64,000 nucleotides of DNA from AWTP1-13 sp963832445 (GTDB lineage: Bacteria > Pseudomonadota > Alphaproteobacteria > Rhizobiales > Hyphomicrobiaceae). The number at the start of each line of letters is the position of its first letter. Positions within the stretch are counted from its first letter, which is position 1. Under the pieces are notes generated by a model. That model was given only the letters and a program-made list of their open reading frames with translations. It had not been told where the DNA came from and searched no databases. Below, piece after piece: positions 53,360 through 62,942 of this stretch. The stretch spans positions 248,001 to 312,000 of the forward strand of contig CAWHUM010000010.1 in NCBI GenBank assembly GCA_963832445.1. Direction: 5' to 3'. A program made the position numbers and the translations under genes.

Positions 53360-53950
53360 ATGGCCGACCGCATCCTCGTTCTGTACGGGTCGTACCGTTC
53401 CGATCGAATGGGCATCCGTCTCGCGGACTACCTCGTGGCCGCTCTCAAGGCCCGCGGCGCAGACGCCGAACTCATCGACGCCAAGGCTATCGGCCTGCCG
53501 ATGCTCGACCGCATGTACAAGGAGCACGTGCCGGGTTCCGCGCCCCAAGCCTTGGAGGAGCTCGCTTCGAAGATTCGCGCTGCCGACGCATTTGTCTTCG
53601 TTGCCGGCGAATACAATTGGGGAATGCAGCCTGGCCTCAAGAATCTGACCGATCATTTCCTCGAGGAATGGTTCTGGCGACCCACCGCGATAGCCAGCTA
53701 TTCGGCAGGTCGCATTGCCGGGGCGCGATCCAGCTTTGTCTGGCACGGAACCTTGTCGGAGATGGGTATGATCGTCGTCTCAAGCACTCTTACGGTGGGA
53801 CCGATTGCCCAAGCACTCACCAGCGATGGCAAACCGTCCGGCGAGGCCGGACAATTCCTCGAACGCTCCTTTGTCCGCTTCGCGGATGATCTTGCCTGGT
53901 GGACCGAAGCTGCCAAGATGCAGCGGGCTCGCAAGGCGCCGCCATACTGA
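53360..53950 (+). CDS. NADPH-dependent FMN reductase family protein
   Basis: 196 residues with a flavodoxin-like fold: the FMN phosphate loop GSYRSDRMGIRLADYL (about 10-25), AGEYNWGMQPGLKNLTDHF (about 82-100), and a late VVSSTLTVGP strand. Family members reduce FMN, quinones, azo dyes or metals with NAD(P)H. GGAG precedes the start. It sits at the edge of a hydrolase cluster and could supply reduced flavin, which is an inference. Confidence 0.87.
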   Translation: MADRILVLYGSYRSDRMGIRLADYLVAALKARGADAELIDAKAIGLPMLDRMYKEHVPGSAPQALEELASKIRAADAFVFVAGEYNWGMQPGLKNLTDHFLEEWFWRPTAIASYSAGRIAGARSSFVWHGTLSEMGMIVVSSTLTVGPIAQALTSDGKPSGEAGQFLERSFVRFADDLAWWTEAAKMQRARKAPPY

Positions 53951-54003
53951 ATGGCGTGGAGGGGAGCTGTCGCCAAAAATGGCCTCGCAAATGGCTGCTC
54001 GGC

Positions 54004-54480
54004 TCAATCCTTCTCGAAGGTGTAGTCGAAGTCGCAGTGGGTCGCGCCCTGCATGATGGTCTGCGTGCGCTTCAGCTTGATGCGGGTATCGTAGCCCTCG
54101 CAGAAGGTGCCGTCGCGCTGGCAGGACAGCAGGTGGCCGATCTCGCCCAGCCCCATGTCGCGGTACATCTCGGCATACTTGCAGCGCGTGACGTTGAAGC
54201 GGTAGCGCGTATCGCTCTGCTCCACGATGTCGCGCTCCAACGCCCCGCCGCGCGTCCACATCTCCTGACGGTCGATGAAAGTCTGCAACGAGGTGTTGCC
54301 GCCCACCCTGGCGGCCATCTCGGCGGCCTGATCCATGGCCGACTTGCGCACGGCGTCCGCGATTGCCTTCTTCGCTGCCTCGGCACCGTGGCTCGCTTTC
54401 AGCGTGTCGTAGACATGCTTCAGCATCGCCGCCTCGATGCGCCGCTTCTCCAGCATGGCCATGCTCTGCGTGTCGGACAT
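54004..54480 (-). CDS. L-2-amino-thiazoline-4-carboxylic acid (ATC) hydrolase family protein
   Basis: 158 residues. The family pattern is clear in the second half: RCKYAEMYRDMGLGEIGHLL, SCQRDGTFCEGYD, LKRTQTIMQGATHCDF. ATC hydrolase opens the thiazoline ring of ATC to N-carbamoyl-L-cysteine in a cysteine pathway known from Pseudomonas; many homologues have other cyclic substrates. Three conserved Cys are present. It diverges from two amidohydrolases (78 bp), with an M20 carbamoyl-amino-acid hydrolase nearby, which fits a linked two-step hydrolysis. The ATG at 54480 was chosen because the family begins there. Confidence 0.85.
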   Translation of the reverse strand: MSDTQSMAMLEKRRIEAAMLKHVYDTLKASHGAEAAKKAIADAVRKSAMDQAAEMAARVGGNTSLQTFIDRQEMWTRGGALERDIVEQSDTRYRFNVTRCKYAEMYRDMGLGEIGHLLSCQRDGTFCEGYDTRIKLKRTQTIMQGATHCDFDYTFEKD

Positions 54481-54558
54481 GGGAATTCCCCGGCTCTGCC
54501 GTCCTGGGCTATGCTGCAATCATAGACCAAGCCGCCAACGGGCAAAACGAGCAACGCC

Positions 54559-55620
54559 TTGGATCAAGACTGGACTGGCGCCATCGACTGCGACTTCCAC
54601 CCGCGCAGCCCCACCCCGCACCAACTCGCCCGCTACATGGACGATCACTGGCGCGACACGGTGGAAACCCGCGGCATCGACACCTGGGAATCGATCGCCT
54701 ATCCCCCCAACGCGCCCCTCACCCGGCGTCCCGACTGGCGCGAGAGCGGCGCCGACGCCGATCCGGTCAAGGCGGCTGCCGCCACCCTCGACCGCTTCGG
54801 CTTCGCACACGCAATTCTCAACTGCCTGTTCCCCGTCCAGGTCTTCCGTGACGAGAACCTTGCCGCCGCCTTCGCCCGCGCCGTAAACGACTGGCTGGCG
54901 GCTGAATGGCTGGCCAAGGACTCCCGCCTCCGCGGCTCCGTCGTCCTGCCCATGCAGTCGACCGAGCGGGCGGTGGAGGAGATCGAGCGCCGCGCCGGCG
55001 ATTCCCGCTTCGTGCAAATCCTGATGTTGGCGTTCGGCGAGCAGCCGCTCGGCAAATCGGTCTATTGGCCGATCTATGCCGCCGCCGAGCGCCACGGCTT
55101 CACGGTCGGCATCCACGCGGGCTCCAGCTACCACCACGCCGTCACCGGCTCCGGCTGGCCCAGCTACTACCTCGAGGACTACGCCGCCCAGTCGCTCGGC
55201 TTTCATACCCAGCTCGGCAGCCTCATCTGCGAGGGCGTGTTCGTGAAATTTCCCAAGCTCAAGGTGGTGCTGCTGGAATCGGGCGTCACCTGGCTGCCGC
55301 CCTACCTCTGGCGCCTCTCCAAGTTCTGGAAGGGCCTGCGCATCGAGGTGCCCTGGATCGACCGCCCGCCCGAGGATTTCGTGCGCGACCATGTCCGCCT
55401 CACGGCCCAGCCGTTTGACGGACTGCCCGGCGCAGCGCAGATTGGCCGCATCATGAACCAGCTGCAGTCGGACGAGATGCTGCTGTTTGCCACCGACTTC
55501 CCGCACTGGCAGTACGACGGCGACGCCATGCTGCCCGCCGGCATCGCACCAGACCTGCGCCGCAAGATTCTGATCGACAATCCACTGGGCACCTATCCAC
55601 GCCTTGGGAGGACCGCATGA
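54559..55620 (+). CDS. Amidohydrolase-2 family metal-dependent hydrolase
   Basis: 353 residues from a TTG at 54559 (no ATG in frame before IDCDFHP). TIM-barrel hydrolase of the ACMSD/gamma-resorcylate-decarboxylase group: metal ligands in DCDFHP (near 10-14), HAGSSYHH, and the final Asp in ATDFPHW. The sequence FPKLKVVLLESGVTWLPPYL is a hallmark of this group. It hydrolyses or decarboxylates cyclic or aromatic acids. The stop overlaps the start of the next amidohydrolase (ATGA), and the two are related, so they probably arose by duplication and are translated together. Confidence 0.88.
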   Translation: MDQDWTGAIDCDFHPRSPTPHQLARYMDDHWRDTVETRGIDTWESIAYPPNAPLTRRPDWRESGADADPVKAAAATLDRFGFAHAILNCLFPVQVFRDENLAAAFARAVNDWLAAEWLAKDSRLRGSVVLPMQSTERAVEEIERRAGDSRFVQILMLAFGEQPLGKSVYWPIYAAAERHGFTVGIHAGSSYHHAVTGSGWPSYYLEDYAAQSLGFHTQLGSLICEGVFVKFPKLKVVLLESGVTWLPPYLWRLSKFWKGLRIEVPWIDRPPEDFVRDHVRLTAQPFDGLPGAAQIGRIMNQLQSDEMLLFATDFPHWQYDGDAMLPAGIAPDLRRKILIDNPLGTYPRLGRTA

Positions 55621-56744
55621 TGCTCGATGCCCCATTGGCACCGGAAGCCGGCACCGACGAAGCTTCCGCAAAGGAGGCCCAGGCCCGCCTCGCCATCATC
55701 GACGGCGACGTGCATCCCGCGCTGCGCTCGCTCGCCGACCTCAAGCCCTACATGCCGGCGCGCTGGTGGGAGGTGCTCTCCATCTACGGCACCCGCCGCC
55801 GCCACGGCATGGGCTACGAGCCCTACCCCAAGTCGGCGCCGCGCGCCTGCCGCCGCGACGCCTGGCCGGAGACCGGTGGGCCGCCCGGCTCCGACCTCGA
55901 CCTCATCCGCGCGCAATATCTCGACCACTACGGCGTCGCCTACGGCATCCTGGGCCCGCTCGGCATCTCGGGCCAGAGCGAGGTGAACCTCGACCTCTCC
56001 GCAGCGATCGCCTCCGCCATCAACGACTGGCAGCGCGAGTACTTTACGCGGCGGGAGCCGCGCTTGCGCTCCTCCATCGTCGTCCCGTACGAGGACGGCG
56101 CGGCCGCGGCCAGCGAGATCGAGCGCTGCGCCCCCGATCCGGCCTACGCGGAAGTGTTCATGCTCACCCGCACGTCCGACCCCGCGGGCAATCGCCGGTA
56201 TTGGCCGATCTACGAGGCGGCCGAGCGTCACGGCCTCCCCGTTGCGCTGCACGTGTTCGGCGCCGGCGGCCACCCCTACACGGGTGCGGGCTGGCCGTCG
56301 TACTACGTCGAGGAAGGCGCCGGCCATTCCACCTCCTGCCAGACAGTGGTGACAAGCCTGGTCATCGAGGGCGTGTTCGAGCGTTTTCCAAAGCTGAAGG
56401 TCGTGCTCGTGGAGGGCGGCTTTGCCTGGCTGGCGCCGCTCGCCTGGCGGCTCGACAAGCTCTTCGAGCGCATGCGCGGCGAGGTTCAGCACTTGAAGCG
56501 CAAGCCATCGGAATACATCCGCGAGCACGTCTGGGTGACGACGCAGCCCATGGAGGAGCCCGCCAGCAAGAGCCAGCTCCTCGACATGATGGAATGGATC
56601 GGCTGGGACCGGCTGCTGTTCGCCTCGGACTACCCGCACTGGGACTTCGACGATCCCTTCCGAGCGTTCCCTGCTGGGCTGGAGCCCGAGCGCCGCCGGC
56701 AGATCCTCACCGCCAACGCCAAGGCGGTGTATCGCCTGCCGTAG
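55617..56744 (+). CDS. Amidohydrolase-2 family metal-dependent hydrolase (second copy)
   Basis: 375 residues, same group as the gene before it: DGDVHP (near 30-34), the middle His in ALHVFGAGGH, FPKLKVVLVEGGFAWLAPLA, and ASDYPHWDF with the catalytic Asp. The ATGA overlap with the preceding gene shows translational coupling. The two proteins share the whole C-terminal half pattern but differ in the N-terminal part, so they may act on successive intermediates or form a hetero-oligomer. Confidence 0.88.
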   Translation: MMLDAPLAPEAGTDEASAKEAQARLAIIDGDVHPALRSLADLKPYMPARWWEVLSIYGTRRRHGMGYEPYPKSAPRACRRDAWPETGGPPGSDLDLIRAQYLDHYGVAYGILGPLGISGQSEVNLDLSAAIASAINDWQREYFTRREPRLRSSIVVPYEDGAAAASEIERCAPDPAYAEVFMLTRTSDPAGNRRYWPIYEAAERHGLPVALHVFGAGGHPYTGAGWPSYYVEEGAGHSTSCQTVVTSLVIEGVFERFPKLKVVLVEGGFAWLAPLAWRLDKLFERMRGEVQHLKRKPSEYIREHVWVTTQPMEEPASKSQLLDMMEWIGWDRLLFASDYPHWDFDDPFRAFPAGLEPERRRQILTANAKAVYRLP

Positions 56745-56823
56745 CGCTCGACGGACCGGCCTCCGCTTGCGATTGCGCTCCAGGATCGCCGGCGCTTGGA
56801 GTGGTAGGTCAACGCCTTGGCGT

Positions 56824-58093
56824 TCAAGGAGCGCCACCCCGGCCCGCATATCGCTCCGCCAGCAGCCGGTCGTAGTCGAGCACGGCCTGCAGCAGCACCT
56901 GGGCGCCGGCCGCGCACTGCTCCTTGGAGGAGTACTCCGCCTCGTTGTGGCTGATGCCGCCGCGGCAGGGAACGAAGATCATCGCCGTCGGCGCCACGCG
57001 GGCGACGTAGGCCGCATCGTGGCCCGCGCCCGAGACCATGTCGCGCACCTTGTAGCCTGAGGCCTCCGCCGCTCTGCGCACGGCCGCTACGCACTCGGCA
57101 TCGAACACGACCGGCGGCTGGTCCCATACCTTGGTCGCGGCGACCGCGAGCCCCAGCGGCTCGCAGACATCGGCGAGCGCCGCCGTGGCCGCCTTCTCCA
57201 TGGCCTCCAGCACCGGCGTCTCGGGATGCCGAAGATCGACGGTCAGGAACACCTCGCCCGGAACCACGTTGGGCGAGTTCGGCCGCACGTGCATCGAGCC
57301 GACGGTGGCGAGCGCCAGCGGCGCGTGCGCCCGCGCAATGGCCTCCACCCTTTCCACGATGCGCGCCGCGCCAAGCAGCGCATTCTTGCGCAGGTGCATC
57401 GGCGTGGCACCCGTGTGAGCGTCCTGCCCCGTCACCGTCACCTCGAACCAGCGCATGCCCTGCACGCCGGTAACGGCACCGATATCGAGGTCTTCCGCCT
57501 CGAGCAGCGGCCCTTGCTCGATGTGCAGCTCGAAGAAGGCGGAGAGCTTGCGATCCCCGCAGCGCGCCTCGCCGCGCTGGCCCGCCGCCTCCAGCGCCTG
57601 AGCGAAAGTCACGCCCGCCACGTCGGCCCGGTTGTAGGCCCAATCGCGGGTGAACACGCCGGCGAATACGCCGGACGCCAGCATCGGTGGGGAGAAGCGC
57701 GCGCCTTCCTCATTGGTCCAGTTGACGACCTCGATGGGCGCGAACGTCTCATAGCCCGCCTGCTCGAGTGTACGTACCACCTCGAGCGCCGCCAGCACGC
57801 CCAGCGCGCCGTCGAACTTGCCGCCCGTCGGCTGAGTGTCGAGATGGCTGCCGATGGCGATGGGCGGCACGTCCGGCCGCTGGCCCTCTCGGCGCGCGAA
57901 CATCACCCCCATATCGTCGACAGCGACCCGACAGCCCGCCGCCTCGGCGGCGCGCCTGGAACCAGGCGCGCACATCGCGGTCCAGGTCAGTGAGGGTGAG
58001 CCGGCAGATGCCGCCCTTGGCAGTGCCGCCGATGGCGGCGGTCTCCATCAGGGCTGCCCACAGCCGCTCCCCGTCAGCCATCAAGTTGCGCAT
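56824..58093 (-). CDS. M20-family Zn hydrolase (N-carbamoyl amino acid / allantoate amidohydrolase type; frameshifted here)
   Basis: About 422 residues when joined. Two-metal M20 signatures: IGSHLDTQPTGGKFDG, NWTNEEGARFSPP, FELHIEQGP and the late RGGISHNEAEYSS. The N-terminus MRNLMADGERLWAALMETA is standard for the hydantoinase/carbamoylase subfamily (M20, Zn-dependent hydrolase). One extra base near 57958 (TGGTTCCAGG where TGGTTCAGG gives WFRRAAEAAG) breaks the frame inside a 10-bp hairpin GCGCGCCTGG/CCAGGCGCGC. It cleaves N-carbamoyl amino acids to free amino acids, CO2 and ammonia; paired with the ATC hydrolase it could complete a ring-opening route. Confidence 0.88.
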
Positions 58094-58245
58094 ACGACGC
58101 TCGCACGAAATCTGCGCTCGGACCACAGCGGCCGAAAGTGGCACACGCTGTCAAAATTTCTTCGGCAGGTGTTACGCCTTCTTTCATGCTCGCCTCGCTA
58201 AGTAAAGGGTCACGGCGCAACCAGCGGTTCCCACACTCTGTAGCC

Positions 58246-60958
58246 ATGCGAAGGCTATCCTTCATCAGGCGCCAAGTTGCGAGGGCGGTCGGGCTGACCA
58301 GCGTCCTGCTGGGAGCGGCCATGATCGCCATGCTGTGGTCCGGCATCGTCTGGAAGTATCAGGACCAGGTCGGCAACGACTACCGCGAGGCGGTCAAGAA
58401 CAACGACAACCTCACCCTGCTGTTCGAGGAGAACGTCCTTCGCTCGATCGGCGAGATGGATCAGGCCCTGGTCCACCTGCGCCGGGTGCTCGAGGAGCAG
58501 GGTATCGCGGGCGACTTGTACCAGCTGCTCACCAGCCCGCCGTTCGTCAGCGAGATCGTCACCCAGTTCTCGATCATCGACGCCGACGGCATCCTGCGCG
58601 GCACGAGCCTGAACGACATGCCGCCGCCGCTCGATCTCAGCGATCGCGAGCACTACCGCTTCCACGTCGACCGGACCAACGGATGACCTGTACATCAGCA
58701 GCCCGGTGGTCGGGCGTGCGTCGGGCAAATGGCTGGTGCCGCTGACACGGCGCCTGCGCAAAGCGGACGGCACGTTCGCAGGGGTCGTCCTTGCGGCGTT
58801 CAAGCCCGAGCACTTCGCGCAGTTCTACAAGACGGTCAATTTGGGTCCCAGCGGTACGATCTCGCTGGTTGGGCTCGATGGCCAGGTGCGCGCGGCGAGC
58901 GGCGCCGACGGCATCGGCCGCTTCCGGATCGGGCAGGATCTGACGGGCACGCGCCTGCTCAAAGAGGTCCACGGCAATCTCTCCGGCACATTCCTCGAGC
59001 CGGCCGCCGGCGTCGAGCCCGCCCGCATCGTCACCTATCGCCGGATCCGCGGCAAGCCGCTGGCCGTAACCATGAGCATTGCGCTCGACGAGGCCTATGC
59101 GGAGGCCCGCAGCGACGCCCTGCGGCACTCGATCGTCGGCGCTATTCTGACCATCATGATCTTGATCGTCAGCGTCAGGGGCGCGCGCGGCCAGCTGCGC
59201 GTGCGGCTGGCCAAGGCGCAGGCGCATCGCAGCGAGCTGCGCGCGCGCCAGAAGTCCGAGCAGCTGCGCCTCACCCTCGACAACATGAGCCAGGGCATCT
59301 TCCTGGTCACCAAGGACAATCGCATCCCGGTCATCAACCGGCAGGCCGGCCGGCTGCTCGACCTGCCGGACGAGTTCCTGCGCTTCCCGCCAAAGTACGA
59401 GGAGCTGAGTGCGCTACCAGGAGGCTCGCGGCGAATATGCTTCGCTGCCGCTGGCCGAAGGGACGACGCCGCTGCAGTACCTCGTCCGCAGGGACGACAG
59501 CGGCTCCTACCCGACGTTCGAGCGCACGCGGCCCAACGGGGTCGTGCTGGAGGTGCGCACCGTTCCGCTCGCCGACGGCGGCTTCGTTCGCACCCTGACC
59601 GACATCACCCACCGCCGCCAGGCGCAGGAGGCGGCCGTACGCCTCGCTTCCGAGGATGCCCTGACGGGACTGGCCAACCGCCAGCAGTTCAAGGACGAGC
59701 TTGCCAAGTGCGCGCAGCGGCAGCAGCCCTCGCAATCCGGCTCCGAGGATGACGGTGGCTTCGCGCTGCTCTGCCTCGATGTCGACTGGTTCAAGATCGT
59801 CAACGAGACGCTCGGGCATTGGATCGGCGACGGGTCTGCTACAGGCCGTGGCCGAGCGCCTGAAGGCCACGGTGCGCGCGGGCCACGTCGTGGCGCGGCT
59901 CGGCGGCGACGAGTTCGCCGTCCTGTTGCCGCAGGACGCGCTCCACCGAGCAGCCCGAGGCGCTCGCCAAGCGCCTGGTCGAAGCGCTGACCGCGCCCTA
60001 CGACGTGCACGGCCAGCATGTCCGCATCGGCATCAGCATCGGCATCGCGCTTGCCCCGCACGACGGCAACGACCCCGAGCTGCTGCTGAAAGCAGGCGAG
60101 ATGGCGCTCTACGCCGCCAAGGCCGCCGGCCGGGGCACGTATCGCTTCTTCCACAAGAGTATGGCCGAGCAGCTGCGCGTCAGGCGCCAGCTGGAGCTCG
60201 ACCTGCGGAGCGCCATCGACAACGACGAGCTAGCTCTGCACTACCAGCCGCTGATCAACATCGCCGACAACACGATCAGCGGCTTCGAAGCGCTGATGCG
60301 CTGGGAGCACCCCTTCCGCGGCCCCGTTCCGCCCTCCGAGTTCATTCCCATCGCCGAGGAGACGGGGCTCATCACCTCGCTCGGCGCCTGGGCGATCCGC
60401 AAGGCATGCGAGCAGGCAGCCACCTGGCCCGCAGGCCTCCGGGTGGCCGTCAACGTCTCGCCGATGCAGTTCCGCTCCGCCAACCTCGTCGCCACTGTCA
60501 GCGAGGTCCTGCGCGCGACCGGCCTCGGCCCCGAGCGACTGGAGCTCGAGATCACCGAGACCATCCTGATGCAGGAGAGCGACTCCACCGTGCAGACCCT
60601 GCATCAGCTGCGCGACCTCGGCGTGCGCATCTCCATGGACGACTTCGGCACCGGCTACTCCTCGCTCAGCTACCTGCGCAGCTTCCCGCTGAGCAAGATC
60701 AAGATCGATCGCGCCTTCGTCAAAGACCTGGGCGCCTCGGAGGCGAGCGACATCATCATCCGCTCCGTCATCGACATCGCCAAGACGCTGAAGATGGCGA
60801 CCACCGCCGAAGGCGTCGAGACGAAGAAGCAGCTCGACTGCCTGGCCGCGCTCGGCTGCACCGAGGCGCAGGGCTACCTCCTGAGCAGGCCCGTGCCCGT
60901 GGCGCAGGTGCCCGGCGTCATCGCCCAGTGGTCGAAGCCCAAGCCGATCGCCGCCTGA
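58246..60958 (+). CDS. Membrane GGDEF-EAL cyclic-di-GMP protein (four frameshifts here)
   Basis: About 900 residues when joined. A first helix (about 12-35) is followed by a periplasmic sensory domain (HYRFHVDRTND, GRASGKWLVPLTRRL), a second helix (VGAILTIMILIVS), a PAS-like domain (LDNMSQGIFLVTKDNR), a GGDEF domain with an intact ARLGGDEFAVL site, and an EAL domain with FEALMRWEHP and DDFGTGYSSL. It may make and break c-di-GMP in response to an external ligand. Single extra bases at about 58681, 59410, 59835 and 59941 break the frame; removing them restores TNDDLY, EELRRYQEARGEY, GDGLLQAVAERL and QDASTEQPEAL. All four are insertions. Confidence 0.88.
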
Positions 60959-61066
60959 TCCCACTTCGCCCCTTGCGCGGCTGCCATGCAGGCGACGGTG
61001 CACGTCTTGACAGATCAGCGGTTGCCCTGCTGCCCTGCGGCACCAGCCCCGGGAGGCCCGCCGATC

Positions 61067-62245
61067 GTGACTGCCACCAAGCCATTGCTCTTCACGCCGC
61101 TCGCCATCAAGAGCGTCACCTTGAAGAACCGGGTCGTCATCGCACCGATGGCCACCTACTCGGCCGTCGACGGCATCGCCCAGGATTTCCATTTCGCGCA
61201 CTGGGGCCGGCTGGTGCTCGGCGGCGCGGGATGCGTGTTCGTCGAGGCAACGGCGGTGACGGACCAGGGCCGCATCACCAACGGCGACATGGGGCTGTGG
61301 TCGGCCGCGCACATGCCGCCGCTCGCGCGCATCGCCCAGTTCATGAAGGCGCAGGGCGTGACACCCGGCATCCAGCTCGCGCACGCCGGCCGCAAGGGCT
61401 CCATGCAGCGGCCCTGGTTCGGCAACGGCCCACTGACGGCAGAGGATTTGGCCCGCGGCGAGAAGGTCTGGGACATCGTGGCACCCACCTCCGAGCCCAT
61501 GGCCGAGGGCTATATCGCGCCCAAGGCGCTCTCCGTCTCCGATCTTGCAGTGCTCAAGTGTGAGTGGGCCGACGCCGCAGAGCGGGCTCTCGAATGCGGA
61601 TTCGAGGTGCTCGAGATCCACAACGCCCACGGCTACCTGATGCATCAATTCCTCTCACCCCTCTCCAACAAGCGCAACGACGCCTACGGCGGCGACTTCG
61701 CCGGGCGCACACGCTTTCCGCTGGAGGTGGCGGAGGTTGTGCGCGCAGTCTGGCCCAAGGACAAGCCGCTGTTCCTGCGCGTCTCGGCCGTCGACGGCAT
61801 CGACGGCGGCTGGACCATGGACGACACAGTCGCCTACGCCCGAGAGCTCAAGGCGCGCGGCATCGACGTGATCGACTGCTCTTCCGGCGGCCTGTTCGGC
61901 TCGGCCACCGCAGCCCGCGTGAAGCGCACCTGGCACTTCCAGGTGCCCTATGCCGAGCGCGTGCGCCGCGAGGCCGGCATCATGTCGATGGCCGTTGGGC
62001 TGATCGTCGATCCCTTCCGCGCCGAGGACATCCTGCAGAAGGGGCAGGCGGACCTCATCGCCATCGCACGCGAAGCGCTGGTCAACCCGTGCTGGCCGCA
62101 GATGGCCGAGATCGCGCTCGGCCGCAAGGCGTTCGACGCCATGGACGACTGGCCGGTGCAGTACGGCTGGTGGCTGAAGCATCGCGAGCGCTCCATCGCG
62201 CATATCCGCGCCGACGAGGCGGCGGCGAGTGCCGGGCAGGGCTAG
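61067..62245 (+). CDS. NADH:flavin oxidoreductase / Old Yellow Enzyme family (YqjM-like)
   Basis: 392 residues from a GTG at 61067 with GGGAGG nine bases upstream; a longer frame to 60986 has none. OYE features: LLFTPLAIKSVTLKNRVVIA at the start, IQLAHAGRKGSMQRPW, and the substrate-side IHNAHGYLMHQFLSPLSNKR with NDAYGGD. It reduces activated C=C bonds with FMN and NAD(P)H. The YqjM class is also used in aromatic and xenobiotic reduction. It follows the GGDEF-EAL gene by about 110 bp and is close to the hydrolase cluster. Confidence 0.92.
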   Translation: MTATKPLLFTPLAIKSVTLKNRVVIAPMATYSAVDGIAQDFHFAHWGRLVLGGAGCVFVEATAVTDQGRITNGDMGLWSAAHMPPLARIAQFMKAQGVTPGIQLAHAGRKGSMQRPWFGNGPLTAEDLARGEKVWDIVAPTSEPMAEGYIAPKALSVSDLAVLKCEWADAAERALECGFEVLEIHNAHGYLMHQFLSPLSNKRNDAYGGDFAGRTRFPLEVAEVVRAVWPKDKPLFLRVSAVDGIDGGWTMDDTVAYARELKARGIDVIDCSSGGLFGSATAARVKRTWHFQVPYAERVRREAGIMSMAVGLIVDPFRAEDILQKGQADLIAIAREALVNPCWPQMAEIALGRKAFDAMDDWPVQYGWWLKHRERSIAHIRADEAAASAGQG

Positions 62246-62311
62246 GTTGCGGGTTAGACGGCTACGCTCATTTGGCAGGGCCAGCCAACCGCGCCGATGG
62301 GGCAGCGCAAT

Positions 62312-62671
62312 TCAAGTAGCGGGCGGCGGTAGGATTACGCAGAACGGAACCGGCACCAGCTCGCCCCAACCCGTGCGCATCATCTTTCCGCACCAGTGCG
62401 CGCGTCCGTCTGTGGCATCCTCGGCCACGACGAAGTAGCGGGAAACGCTGATCCACTTTCCATCGATCAGCAGGCGCACCACTCCGAGCCCGTTCTTCAT
62501 GGTGTCGACATAGTCGGTGGCGGGCCTGCAGTGCACATCGCTGCAGCATGACACTCCGCGATGGTCCTTGTAGGCGCCGTAGTCCATGCCGCGATCGTTG
62601 GAGTGCGCCCAAACTGCGGCGGACCCGAGAGCAAGGACGCCCAAGGCGAGCGTTGACCTGCGTGGCAACAT
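62312..62671 (-). CDS. Small secreted cysteine-rich hypothetical protein
   Basis: 119 residues from the ATG at 62671: a signal peptide (about 1-22, LALGVLALGSAAVWA), then YGAYKDHRGVSCCSDVHCRP, GKWISVSRYF and GRAHWCGKMM, with five Cys in all. The pattern with paired Cys and an invariant-looking C-terminal CVILPP resembles uncharacterised secreted proteins common in Bradyrhizobium-like genomes. The function is unknown. It converges on the OYE gene. Confidence 0.65.
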   Translation of the reverse strand: MLPRRSTLALGVLALGSAAVWAHSNDRGMDYGAYKDHRGVSCCSDVHCRPATDYVDTMKNGLGVVRLLIDGKWISVSRYFVVAEDATDGRAHWCGKMMRTGWGELVPVPFCVILPPPAT

Positions 62672-62942
62672 GGTCGGCCTCGATGACATTTCCCGCGTTG
62701 CATTCGTCACACGCAGCCGCTGGCCTGGCAATCCCCCACACATGCGCAGTTTCCATTCCAGGCATTGGTGGGCTGTGCCCGCATGCTCCCACTTACGCGC
62801 AGCAACACGTCGTCGGAACCAGAAAGTTCGTGCCAGCTGCCGTTCGGACATCCAGGGCACCCGAACCGCCATCACTGTGCCATGGCACAGGGCGGATATT
62901 GCGCTACACTGGATCCACAAGAAATCTGATCTGGAGGAGACG

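Noticed and set aside
58246..60958. Programmed +1 frameshifting in the GGDEF-EAL gene
   Set aside because: Four separate sites without slippery sequences, and the same type of break in five unrelated genes, point to sequence error.
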